The notes beneath the pieces are model-generated. The model had not been told where the DNA came from, did no database searches, and worked only from the letters and a program-made list of their open reading frames with translations. Position numbers and translations under genes: made by a program. From Candidatus Nanopelagicaceae bacterium (GTDB taxonomy: Bacteria; Actinomycetota; Actinomycetes; Nanopelagicales; Nanopelagicaceae), in contig JALQWD010000175.1 in NCBI GenBank assembly GCA_023260175.1, positions 1 through 10,301 on the forward strand: a DNA stretch of 10,301 nt. The letters run 5' to 3'. Positions 1-7,193 of the stretch are shown piece by piece (positions within the stretch are counted from its first letter, which is position 1; each line of letters opens with the position of its first letter).

Positions 1-1339
1 TATCTACTTTCAGATTTTGGGGCGAGGAGCATGTCACACAGACTCCCGTGCCACTGAACAGTGTTCCGGAAGATGGCATGTTGAATGGCAGCGCCTGGGA
101 GACAACATTTCCCGTATTGTCAAGAATCTTCGCCTGCTTAACAAGTTTCTTGATTGCAGCAGGATCGAGTTCGCGATATTCCTTCCACTCTGTTAAGTGG
201 AGGATCAAATCAGCGCCAGATACTGCATCTTCAATCTTCTCTGCAAAGTTAAGCGCCGGGAAGCGCTTACGTGCAGGTTCGATGCCCTTTGGATCGTGAA
301 TAACTACCTGCGCGCCAACTGCATGAATCTGAGCTGCAATATCAAGTGCAGGGGAGTCACGCACATCGTCTGAATCTGGCTTAAATGTTGCGCCGAGAAC
401 TGCAATTTTGAATGACTTTAGATCTAAACCAAGTTCTTTTTCGACCACATTAATTACGCGCTTACGTGCACGTAAGTTAATTGCATCAATATCCTTAAGG
501 AATTCAACTGCTTGTGATGCGCCAAGTTCCTCTGCTCGAGCCATAAATGCGCGGATATCTTTTGGTAAACAACCGCCACCAAAACCAATACCTGCCTGTA
601 AGAAACGGTTACCAATTCGTGGGTCATATCCAATTGCTTTTGCAAGCACAGTTACATCTCCACCCGCAGTCTCGCAAATTTCAGCCATCGCATTAATGAA
701 TGAGATTTTTGTTGCAAGGAAAGAGTTAGCAGATACTTTAACTAGTTCAGCTGTTGGCAGATTTGCGCGAACCCAAGGGGTGCCTTCTTGTAAATTAACA
801 GCATAAACTTTTTTCAGTAGTTCTTCAGCTGAATCGGAAGTTACGCCAACTACTAAACGATTTGGACGAAGAGTGTCTTCTACAGCAAAACCTTCGCGTA
901 AGAATTCTGGATTCCACGCCAATTCGGTATGAGCTGGAATAGTTTCGGCAAGCGCTTGCGCTGTTCCTACCGGCACAGTTGATTTACCAACCAAGAGTGA
1001 ACCCGGTTTTGCAACTGCAGCAACTGCCGCGAATGCACTTTTAACGTAACTTAAATCGGCAGCTAGTCCATCTTTCATTTGTGGCGTACCTACGCAGATG
1101 AAGTGAACATCGCAATCTGCAATCTCTGCATAATCTGTTGTGAACTTTAGCTTTCCACCTTGAACATGCTTAGAGAGAAGCTCAGGTAGCTCTGGCTCAT
1201 AGAACGGAAGTTCACCGCGAGATAGCGCTTCAATCTTTGAAGGATCGTTATCTACGCCAACTACATCTAGACCAAGTTCGGCCATGCAGGCAGCATGAGT
1301 TGCGCCTAGATAGCCGGTGCCAATTACCGAGATTTTCAT
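1..1339 (-). CDS. UDP-glucose 6-dehydrogenase, C-terminus cut by the window edge
   Basis: Oxidises UDP-glucose to UDP-glucuronate with two NAD+, a cytosolic step that supplies uronic acid for surface polysaccharides. The frame is open from ATG at 1339 to the left edge, at least 446 codons. It begins MKISVIGTGYLGATHAACMA, with the Rossmann GTGYLG at residues 7-12. Further motifs are CVGTPQ, GKSTVPVGT, WNPEFLREG and GFGGGCLPKD, where Cys257 is the expected catalytic cysteine, and LGATFKPDSDDVRDSPA in the C-terminal nucleotide-binding domain. It follows the LCP gene with 10 bases between them and probably has its own leaderless promoter. The odd part is the tail after ILD (residues 405-407). The usual DxRN-L-W-G-LGR-like ending is not recognisable, and the frame instead runs through a CVTC motif (434-437). 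A small frameshift or a divergent tail is possible. The family call is firm; the C-terminus is not. Confidence 0.95.
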   Translation of the reverse strand, partial: MKISVIGTGYLGATHAACMAELGLDVVGVDNDPSKIEALSRGELPFYEPELPELLSKHVQGGKLKFTTDYAEIADCDVHFICVGTPQMKDGLAADLSYVKSAFAAVAAVAKPGSLLVGKSTVPVGTAQALAETIPAHTELAWNPEFLREGFAVEDTLRPNRLVVGVTSDSAEELLKKVYAVNLQEGTPWVRANLPTAELVKVSANSFLATKISFINAMAEICETAGGDVTVLAKAIGYDPRIGNRFLQAGIGFGGGCLPKDIRAFMARAEELGASQAVEFLKDIDAINLRARKRVINVVEKELGLDLKSFKIAVLGATFKPDSDDVRDSPALDIAAQIHAVGAQVVIHDPKGIEPARKRFPALNFAEKIEDAVSGADLILHLTEWKEYRELDPAAIKKLVKQAKILDNTGNVVSQALPFNMPSSGTLFSGTGVCVTCSSPQNLKVD

Positions 1340-1346
1340 GTTGGGG

Positions 1347-1352
1347 AGTTTA
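1347..1352 (-). promoter_or_regulatory. Candidate -10 box of a leaderless promoter for the UDP-glucose dehydrogenase gene
   Basis: On the minus strand TAAACT lies 7 bases before the ATG at 1339, and there is no Shine-Dalgarno sequence in between (CCCCAAC). The first three bases, TAA, are the stop codon of the upstream LCP gene. I see no good -35. The spacing fits transcription starting at or next to the A of the ATG. Confidence 0.5.
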
Positions 1353-2465
1353 ATACTTAATCTGGCCGCAGAGGTTTTCACTTGCGGTAGATGTTTTAAA
1401 TTTATCAATCACACTAGGAGATGCCGAAGCCTTCTTCTTACTGCTAGGTGATGGTGAAGCCTTATCGACAACCGGTAAATCATTACGCAATCTGTCGAAA
1501 AGCTCTGGCGCTAGCGTTTCATGCCAAATAACGACGGATCCCAAACCGGATACATAACCATTTGCAGTACCCAATGGAATTGTCATTGTGCGCATCTTGC
1601 CCGGAGTTAAGTTACGAATCTGTTTTGCTAAATTGACGATATCGCCTTGGCTAAGAGTTTCGTCAGTCTTTACTGTTTTAAATACGGCGGAGATTAGATT
1701 CTTAACTTTGAATGGATTTAACAAGACACCGGTACTTGTTGCCTTGCGGAAAACTGCAGAGACGAATTGTTGTTGGCGTTGCATACGTCCAATATCTCCG
1801 AGGCCATCGAAGTCACGAGTACGAACATATTTAAGTGATTCAATTCCATTAAGAGTGTGAACTCCGGCAGACATAACCAAGTGGCTCTTTGGATCATTAA
1901 TTGCAACTTTGGAACAGACTTGAATACCTCCAAGAGCATCAACAACATTCTTAAATCCTGCAAAGTTAACTTCTACGTAATGATCAATTCGGAGATCGGT
2001 CTTCGCTTCAATTGTTTGAATTAATAACGGCGCGCCGCCCCACGCAAATGCTGCATTGATCTTTGCATCGGTTGCAGGAATCTGTGTCTTGCCATCTAAA
2101 CCTGTGTGCGCTGGAACAGTTACCAAACTATCGCGGGGGATAGAGATAACAACTGCGTTATCGCGTGACTTACTAATATGAACTAACATCATGGTGTCTG
2201 AACGGGCGCCAGCTGCAGTCTTTGTGCTTCCTACTCGTAGTTGGCGAAGTTCCGCCGCTGAAAGTCCTTCGCGGGTATCAGAACCAACAACTAAATAGTT
2301 AACCGCGCTTGAAGCACGTTCAGGTCGGTCAATTAAATTATTGAAAACACTTACTCGATTGATCGCACCACTTATGCGACTTAAACCGAGCCATGAGAAA
2401 GCAGAGATCAAGACAATGCCCACAGATGTCCAGGTGAGGTACTTGATTGCTTTAGGTGATTTCAC
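1350..2465 (-). CDS. LytR-CpsA-Psr (LCP) family cell-wall glycopolymer transferase
   Basis: LCP enzymes sit in the membrane with the catalytic domain outside and move lipid-linked glycopolymers onto peptidoglycan. This 371-residue protein has a short cytoplasmic N-terminus, one membrane segment at about 11-30 and an LCP domain at about 55-240. The family's charged residues are present: RSDTMML (Arg88, Asp90), SIPRDS (Arg111, Asp112), KINAAFAWGG (135-144), YVRTRD (213-218) and RMQRQQQF (227-234). The region after 330 is a Ser/Pro/Lys-rich linker, then a tail with Cys366 that could pair with Cys184 outside the cell (inference). The start is GTG, since no ATG gives the anchor; TAGGCT 7 bases before it suggests a leaderless mRNA. 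It is divergent from a polysaccharide export operon and upstream of UDP-glucose dehydrogenase, which supports a role in attaching a surface glycopolymer. The substrate is not known. Confidence 0.93.
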   Translation of the reverse strand: MKSPKAIKYLTWTSVGIVLISAFSWLGLSRISGAINRVSVFNNLIDRPERASSAVNYLVVGSDTREGLSAAELRQLRVGSTKTAAGARSDTMMLVHISKSRDNAVVISIPRDSLVTVPAHTGLDGKTQIPATDAKINAAFAWGGAPLLIQTIEAKTDLRIDHYVEVNFAGFKNVVDALGGIQVCSKVAINDPKSHLVMSAGVHTLNGIESLKYVRTRDFDGLGDIGRMQRQQQFVSAVFRKATSTGVLLNPFKVKNLISAVFKTVKTDETLSQGDIVNLAKQIRNLTPGKMRTMTIPLGTANGYVSGLGSVVIWHETLAPELFDRLRNDLPVVDKASPSPSSKKKASASPSVIDKFKTSTASENLCGQIKY

Positions 2466-2472
2466 GGGCGAA

Positions 2473-2478
2473 AGCCTA
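2473..2478 (-). promoter_or_regulatory. Candidate -10 box of a leaderless promoter for the LCP gene
   Basis: On the minus strand TAGGCT is followed by 7 bases (TTCGCCC) and then the GTG start at 2465. No ribosome-binding site precedes the GTG. I do not recognise a -35 box. Confidence 0.45.
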
Positions 2479-2498
2479 CAAGAGCGAGCTGAACACGA

Positions 2499-2504
2499 TA
2501 GCGT
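2499..2504 (+). promoter_or_regulatory. Candidate -10 box for the glycosyltransferase/ABC exporter operon
   Basis: TAGCGT lies 9 bases before the ATG at 2514, so the mRNA would have a leader of about two bases or none. The intervening TTCCCCGTT carries no Shine-Dalgarno sequence. It faces away from the LCP -10 box, with 20 bases between the two boxes. This is the loosest spacing of the set, so confidence is lower. Confidence 0.35.
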
Positions 2505-2513
2505 TTCCCCGTT

Positions 2514-3482
2514 ATGACCGAGGTGACGTCCAGCGCAGTCTCAGTAATTCTTCCAGTTTTGAACGAAGAGGATTATTTAGAGCAGGCAGTAAGCGCAATC
2601 CTTAATCAGGATTTCAAGGGAGATATTGAAGTCGTTCTGGCTATTGGTCCATCTAAAGATCGCACCCTTGAAGTTGCCAAGAAAATTTCAGCAAATGATT
2701 CAAGAGTAAAGATTGTAGATAATCCAACTGGACGTACCGCCGCAGGATTAAACCTTGCGATAGCCAATTCAAATTTTCCGATTATTGTCCGAGTAGATGG
2801 TCATGCAAACATTCCAGCGAATTACATTTCCATTGCCGTTGAATTGCTAGACAAAACCGGTGCGGTAAATGTTGGCGGAGTTATGGCGGCTGAGGGACAG
2901 ACACCTTTTGAAAAAGCAGTTGCCGGTGCAATGCGCAGTCCACTCGGAGTCGGTGCTGCAAAATTTCATACGGGTGGCAGCGCTGGCGAGAGCGACACTG
3001 TTTACTTGGGTGTCTTTAAACGTGAAGCCGTGAATGCAATTGGCGGTTTTGATGAACATTTCACTCGTGCTCAGGATTGGGAACTTAATTTCAGGTTACG
3101 AAAAAATGGCGGAAAAATATATTTTGATCCACGATTAACCGTTACTTATCGCCCTAGACGCTCATTAAGCGCGCTTTCAAAGCAATATTTCGAATATGGT
3201 CGCTGGCGTCGCGTGGTCTCTAGAACACATAAGGGGACAATCAATTTAAGATATTTAGCACCGCCATTTACTGTGCTCGGCACTTCAGCCTCGTTAATTG
3301 CTGGTCTGATTAATCCACTATTTTTTATTCCAGCAGGGGTATATGGAGCCTTCTTAATCTTGGCATCAGCAAAGATTGGTAGATCAATCAAGGAACGGAT
3401 TTATTTACCGGCTATCTTGCTAACAATGCATTTCAGTTGGGGAGTAGGTTTTATTACATCTACTCGCCGCTTTGTCAGGTAG
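2514..3482 (+). CDS. Family 2 glycosyltransferase with C-terminal membrane segments (ExoA-like)
   Basis: Likely transfers a sugar from a nucleotide-sugar to a lipid-linked acceptor at the inner face of the membrane. The 322-residue protein has a GT-A fold: VSVILPVLNEED near residue 9, the acidic VRVDGHA (92-98) in the position of the DxD metal/nucleotide site, GGFDE (177-181), and QDWELNFRLR (187-196) carrying the probable catalytic acidic residue. YGRWRR (228-233) resembles the family's basic-aromatic motif. Three hydrophobic stretches follow, at about 252-268, 270-287 and 297-315, as in ExoA-type enzymes of exopolysaccharide synthesis. It heads a same-strand operon with an ABC polysaccharide exporter, and the permease starts 10 bases after its stop. 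The family is clear; donor sugar, acceptor and linkage cannot be read from the sequence. Confidence 0.9.
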   Translation: MTEVTSSAVSVILPVLNEEDYLEQAVSAILNQDFKGDIEVVLAIGPSKDRTLEVAKKISANDSRVKIVDNPTGRTAAGLNLAIANSNFPIIVRVDGHANIPANYISIAVELLDKTGAVNVGGVMAAEGQTPFEKAVAGAMRSPLGVGAAKFHTGGSAGESDTVYLGVFKREAVNAIGGFDEHFTRAQDWELNFRLRKNGGKIYFDPRLTVTYRPRRSLSALSKQYFEYGRWRRVVSRTHKGTINLRYLAPPFTVLGTSASLIAGLINPLFFIPAGVYGAFLILASAKIGRSIKERIYLPAILLTMHFSWGVGFITSTRRFVR

Positions 3483-3492
3483 CCTTGCCCAT

Positions 3493-4320
3493 ATGAAAAA
3501 GCCGGTCGAGGTTTACGAACCATTTCGCGCTGGCCTACCCCCATTAGGTAGATATTGGCGCTCGCTATGGGCTCGACGTTCCTTCATGAACGAATATGCC
3601 CGCTCAGAACTTCATGCCAGCCATTTCGATTCAATTTTTGGCCAACTTTGGTTGATTATCAACCCGCTTCTTTTATCAGCGATTTATTTCGTATTGATCA
3701 AAATAATTGCAGGAAATGCAGATAGCACTCGCTACGCACATTTAACTGCAAGTCTCTTTCTTTTCTATTTGGTAAGCAACGCTATGAATAGTGGTACTAA
3801 ATCTGTTACTTCAAGTGAAAGCTTGATTCTCAACACTGCTTTCCCGAGAATTGCACTTCCACTATCGACCACAATTGTGGCGTTGTTTAAATTCTTACCA
3901 ACCATTCCGGTTTTCTTGCTAATCAAATTTACGATGGGTTTACCATTTGATTGGAATATGTTGTGGGGAGTAGTTGTAGTTTTGGTAGCCCTGGTATTTG
4001 GTCTTGGAGTTGCAATTTTGATCTCTGCAGCCAATGTGTATGTACGTGATATTTCAAATTTCTTGCCATATTTAAATCGCACACTTCTATATGTTTCTCC
4101 AGTTCTATTTGAAGCATCAAGCGTCAGCGATAAGTTGGCATTCTTAAAGAATATCAATCCATTCTTTCCAATTTTGGATACCTGGTCACGAGTTATGGTT
4201 CATAACGAAAGCCTGGCTTGGGGCGAAGTCGGAAAAGCTGCAATCTGGGCTTTTGGCACTTTCATAATCGGAACATATTTATTTCTTTCCCGTGAGCGAG
4301 AGTTTGCCGTCCGTGTTTGA
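3493..4320 (+). CDS. ABC-2 type polysaccharide/teichoic acid exporter, permease subunit (TagG/Wzm-like)
   Basis: Membrane half of an ABC exporter that moves a lipid-linked polysaccharide across the cytoplasmic membrane. The 275 residues show an amphipathic N-terminus (YWRSLWARRSFMNEYARSEL), FGQLWLIINPLLL entering the first helix, and about six membrane segments near 52-72, 84-102, 126-147, 156-180, 192-208 and 249-266. NVYVRDISNF (181-190) and INPFFPILD (221-229) are typical of the TagG/RfbA/Wzm family. I chose ATG 3493. An in-frame TTG at 3472 would overlap the glycosyltransferase end by 11 bases but has no ribosome-binding site, whereas AGGT at 3477-3480 lies 12 bases before the ATG. The partner ATPase overlaps its 3' end, so the two are probably translationally coupled. 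Confidence 0.9.
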   Translation: MKKPVEVYEPFRAGLPPLGRYWRSLWARRSFMNEYARSELHASHFDSIFGQLWLIINPLLLSAIYFVLIKIIAGNADSTRYAHLTASLFLFYLVSNAMNSGTKSVTSSESLILNTAFPRIALPLSTTIVALFKFLPTIPVFLLIKFTMGLPFDWNMLWGVVVVLVALVFGLGVAILISAANVYVRDISNFLPYLNRTLLYVSPVLFEASSVSDKLAFLKNINPFFPILDTWSRVMVHNESLAWGEVGKAAIWAFGTFIIGTYLFLSREREFAVRV

Positions 4321-5101
4321 TCAACATAAAGCTGGCGAAATCGCCGTTTCAGTTCAAAACCTTGGACTTATTTACAAGACCACAATTGATAAAAAGCTCT
4401 CGCTCTCTAATCGCATCAAGCATCTAGGTCGTGGCACAAAGCAGACCCGAATAATTAATGCACTTGATGGCGTTAATCTAGATGTTGATTACGGCAGTGT
4501 GCTTGGCGTAGTTGGTGCAAACGGCGCAGGTAAATCAACAATGATGCGCGTGATTTCAGGAATTCTTCCGCCATCTAGTGGACGCGTTGAGGTTTACGGA
4601 AAAGTATCAACACTTCTTGCGCTCGGTGTTGGATTTAATAAGCAACTTACTGGCCGAGAAAATGTAATTTTGGGTGGCTTGGCTTCTGGCTTATCTCGAG
4701 ATGAAATTGAAGCGCACTTTGAAGAGATTGCAGATTTTGCTGAACTTGGCGAGGCAATTGATGCGCCAATGCGTACCTACTCTTCAGGTATGTATGCACG
4801 CCTGGGTTTCTCAGTTGCCGTAACCGTTAAGCCGGATATTTTGATTGTCGATGAAGCGCTAAGCACAGGCGATGCACGCTTTAAAGAGAAGAGTCTCAAT
4901 AAATTAAAAGAGCTACGTGGCGATAATCGTGCCCTGATCTTGGTAAGCCATGGTCTTGGCACAATTCGCGATGTTTGTAACGATGTTGCCTGGCTACATA
5001 AAGGCAAGTTAATTCAACGCGGCAAACCTGATGATGTAGTTGATGCATATCAAGATTTCCTCGCGGTCGGAAAGAGCGCAGTTGTTAATGAGGACGTTTA
5101 A
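4292..5101 (+). CDS. ABC polysaccharide/teichoic acid exporter, ATP-binding subunit (TagH/Wzt-like)
   Basis: Cytoplasmic ATPase that powers the adjacent permease. The full set of ABC motifs is present: Walker A GANGAGKS (75-82), Q-loop region GFNKQLTGREN (114-124), signature YSSGMYARLGF (163-173), Walker B ILIVDE (183-188) and the switch histidine in LVSHG (His220). The early LDGVNLDVDYGSVLGVVG and the SSGM form of the signature mark the TagH/RfbB/Wzt subfamily. At 269 residues it ends soon after the ATPase fold, so it has neither the carbohydrate-recognition domain of some Wzt proteins nor the extracellular extension of TagH. GTG 4292 overlaps the permease by 29 bases without a visible ribosome-binding site. 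GTG 4313, 10 bases after GAGAG and overlapping by 8, is a realistic alternative start. The SpoIID-like gene begins inside its last codons. Confidence 0.93.
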   Translation: MSESLPSVFDQHKAGEIAVSVQNLGLIYKTTIDKKLSLSNRIKHLGRGTKQTRIINALDGVNLDVDYGSVLGVVGANGAGKSTMMRVISGILPPSSGRVEVYGKVSTLLALGVGFNKQLTGRENVILGGLASGLSRDEIEAHFEEIADFAELGEAIDAPMRTYSSGMYARLGFSVAVTVKPDILIVDEALSTGDARFKEKSLNKLKELRGDNRALILVSHGLGTIRDVCNDVAWLHKGKLIQRGKPDDVVDAYQDFLAVGKSAVVNEDV

Positions 5102-6257
5102 GAGTCTTCTCGCTCTAACTATTCTCATCGCGGTTGCAGCTCCTGCAAATGCGGCAGAATCTTTTACATTTACTGGCAATGGTTTTGGTCATGGCGTAGG
5201 CCTCAGCCAAATTGGTGGAAAAGCCATGGCGTTAGAAGGTAAGAGCGCCGAAGAAATCTTGAAGTATTACTACACGGGAGTAACTGTTGAGCCCGTATCC
5301 GATTGGTATGACGTAAGAGTCAACATTGGACATCAACTTACTAGTGCCACTATTCAGTTGGTAAGTACTACTGGATTCATAAAGATAAACGATTACATCA
5401 TTAATGAAAAAGGCGTCGTTGCATACTTTAAATATTCCACATTAGGAATAACGACGACAATTAGAAAATCTAAAGTAACCGTCGCAACTCTGCCACCATT
5501 AAAAGAGATCTCAATTCTTTGGAGTGGAACTAGATTCTTAGATGGTGAATCAGCGGTAGTCGCATTTAATCCCGGCAAATCGCTCCGTTACAAATATGGA
5601 CAGATGAATCTGTTAGTAGTTGGCAAGTATTTTGAAGCTACAAATACGTTGCGTTTAAAAGATGAGTATTTATATGGCGTTTCTGAGGTATCCAGTTCAT
5701 GGCCAACAGAGATGCTCCGTGCTCAGGCAATCGCTGCGCGCACCTATGCGGTAGCTAAGGCTGGAATTTATAGACCAAGCTGTGATTGCGACCTTTACGG
5801 AACAATCCAGGATCAACTTTTTGTGGGTATGACTAAGTTGAACGAGGGTAAGTACGGTGCGCTTTGGAAGGCGGCTGTTGATTCAACCAGCGTAGATGAA
5901 GAGAATGGCTTAACAATTACTTATATGGGTAATCCAATAAATGCTTACTACACATCATCTTCAGGGGGCATGACCGAGAGCTCCTTAAACGCATTTGGTA
6001 CCGCTTTCGATTACTTACAACCCGTTGCTGATCCAGTTAGTTTAGATCCGGTTAGAAATCCAAACTATGCTGCTTGGAAGCGGACCATTAATGGCCTAGT
6101 CGTCGCAAAGGCATTTGGGCTACTTGATGTTCAGAAATTAGTAATTCAAGATAAGCGAATTGAAGCTACATCATTAAATGGAACAAAAGTTTCATTGAGA
6201 CTTGAAACATTTAGATCAAGGACAGGCTTGCCATCCTCGTTCTTTGTAATTTCTTAG
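5088..6257 (+). CDS. Secreted SpoIID/LytB-domain protein, probable peptidoglycan lytic enzyme or amidase enhancer
   Basis: SpoIID proteins cleave peptidoglycan glycan strands lacking stem peptides and work with amidases; the sporulation role of the Bacillus protein is unlikely in an actinobacterium. The 389-residue product has a signal peptide ([20 protein letters not shown]) with probable cleavage after Ala22 or Ala23. [13 protein letters not shown] (32-44) and [10 protein letters not shown] follow at once, a block found at the C-terminus of Bacillus SpoIID. The SpoIID core follows: [15 protein letters not shown] with Glu200 in the place of the catalytic glutamate, [14 protein letters not shown], and [10 protein letters not shown] (289-298). 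The end, [14 protein letters not shown], matches the usual tail. I chose ATG 5088 because it gives a clean signal peptide and has GGAAAGAG at 5069-5076; a frame-consistent ATG at 5040 would bury the signal. It overlaps the ATPase gene by 14 bases, so it belongs to the export operon. Confidence 0.9.
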   Translation: MRTFKSLLALTILIAVAAPANAAESFTFTGNGFGHGVGLSQIGGKAMALEGKSAEEILKYYYTGVTVEPVSDWYDVRVNIGHQLTSATIQLVSTTGFIKINDYIINEKGVVAYFKYSTLGITTTIRKSKVTVATLPPLKEISILWSGTRFLDGESAVVAFNPGKSLRYKYGQMNLLVVGKYFEATNTLRLKDEYLYGVSEVSSSWPTEMLRAQAIAARTYAVAKAGIYRPSCDCDLYGTIQDQLFVGMTKLNEGKYGALWKAAVDSTSVDEENGLTITYMGNPINAYYTSSSGGMTESSLNAFGTAFDYLQPVADPVSLDPVRNPNYAAWKRTINGLVVAKAFGLLDVQKLVIQDKRIEATSLNGTKVSLRLETFRSRTGLPSSFFVIS

Positions 6258-7171
6258 TTCGAATGCAGAATAGAGTTTAGGCCGCCCCAAGATCCAGTTT
6301 TTGAAACAACTTCTAAAGCACCGCTTTGAGAGTTGCGACGGAAAAGTAAATTATCTCCTCCGCTTAATTCAGCGGCTTTAACAATAACTCCATCCGGCAA
6401 AGTAACTTTCGCTGCGGCAGTTACATAGGTTCCAGCTTCAACTACGCAATTATTTCCAAGTGAGATTCCTAAACCTGAATTTGCGCCCAGCAATGATTTT
6501 TCACCGATAGAGATAACTTGCTTACCGCCGCCAGATAGCGTTCCCATGATTGAGGCGCCACCTCCGATATCGCTGCCATCGCCAACGACAACTCCAGCAG
6601 AGATACGACCTTCAACCATTGAAGTGCCAAGAGTTCCGGCATTGAAATTCACGAAACCTTCATGCATGACTGTTGTACCGCTAGCAAGATGCGCACCTAG
6701 TCGTACACGATCAGCATCTGCAACGCGAACTCCAGAAGGAATCACGTAATCAACCATTCTTGGGAATTTATCTACCGAGTAAACGGTCACTTGCCCATAC
6801 TTCGCTCGTAACTTTGCGCGAACCATTTCGAACCCTTCAACTTCGCAAGGACCAAAGTTTGTCCAAACTACATTTGCGAGTAATCCAAAAATCCCATCTA
6901 GGGATTGGCCATGCGGCTTAACTAAACGATGGGAGAGTAGGTGTAGTCGCAGGTATGCATCTTTTGCATCTGCAGGAGCCACATCAGTATCAATTTGGAT
7001 TGAAACTACTTCGCGCTTAACCCCGCGAATTTCATCTACGCCAGCCAGGGCAGATAGCTCTGCTGATGGCGCGCCACTTATCGGTGCGAGCGCTGGGCTT
7101 GGATACCAAACATCCAGCACCACTCCGCTTTTGGTGATTGTCGCAATACCGTGACCTGATGCAATAGACAT
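6254..7171 (-). CDS. dapD: 2,3,4,5-tetrahydropyridine-2,6-dicarboxylate N-succinyltransferase
   Basis: Transfers a succinyl group from succinyl-CoA to tetrahydrodipicolinate in the lysine and meso-diaminopimelate pathway, in the cytosol. The 305 residues match the actinobacterial form of DapD: an N-terminal domain with GHGIATI (6-12) and WYPSPAL, then a left-handed beta-helix of hexapeptide repeats from about 145 to 265. The conserved stretch runs from [19 protein letters not shown] (173-191; Glu187 in the place of the catalytic glutamate known from the mycobacterial enzyme) into [20 protein letters not shown] (197-216). The end, [13 protein letters not shown], is also typical. The product feeds peptidoglycan synthesis. 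Its stop overlaps the convergent SpoIID stop by 4 bases. It is divergent from the LOG gene and appears to be transcribed as a leaderless mRNA. Confidence 0.96.
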   Translation of the reverse strand: MSIASGHGIATITKSGVVLDVWYPSPALAPISGAPSAELSALAGVDEIRGVKREVVSIQIDTDVAPADAKDAYLRLHLLSHRLVKPHGQSLDGIFGLLANVVWTNFGPCEVEGFEMVRAKLRAKYGQVTVYSVDKFPRMVDYVIPSGVRVADADRVRLGAHLASGTTVMHEGFVNFNAGTLGTSMVEGRISAGVVVGDGSDIGGGASIMGTLSGGGKQVISIGEKSLLGANSGLGISLGNNCVVEAGTYVTAAAKVTLPDGVIVKAAELSGGDNLLFRRNSQSGALEVVSKTGSWGGLNSILHSN

Positions 7172-7177
7172 GGGCGC

Positions 7178-7183
7178 ATATTA
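7178..7183 (-). promoter_or_regulatory. -10 box of a leaderless promoter for dapD
   Basis: On the minus strand TAATAT, close to the TATAAT consensus, lies 6 bases (GCGCCC) before the ATG at 7171. No Shine-Dalgarno sequence can fit. Its two outermost bases are shared with the opposing -10 box of the LOG gene. Confidence 0.6.
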
Positions 7184-7187
7184 GTCT
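7182..7187 (+). promoter_or_regulatory. -10 box of a leaderless promoter for the LOG-family gene
   Basis: TAGTCT lies 6 bases (GTGCAG) before the ATG at 7194. It overlaps the dapD -10 box on the other strand at 7182-7183, giving a compact symmetric bidirectional promoter. No clear -35 box is seen for either direction. Confidence 0.5.
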
Positions 7188-7193
7188 GTGCAG

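Noticed and set aside
408..806. 132-residue plus-strand open frame opposite UDP-glucose dehydrogenase
   Set aside because: It is the complement of a strongly conserved gene, including the catalytic-cysteine motif, and its own translation is Ser/Ala/Lys-rich without any family feature.
3765..4157. 130-residue minus-strand open frame opposite the ABC permease
   Set aside because: The permease frame has membrane helices and family motifs; the antisense frame has no start signal or recognisable domain.
5040..5087. Longer SpoIID start at ATG 5040
   Set aside because: It would add 16 charged residues before the signal peptide and overlap the ATPase gene by 62 bases; ATG 5088 gives a normal signal peptide and has an upstream GGAAAGAG.
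7188..7190. GTG as the start of the LOG gene
   Set aside because: It directly follows the probable -10 box, upstream of any likely transcript start; ATG 7194 has the right leaderless spacing and loses no conserved residue.
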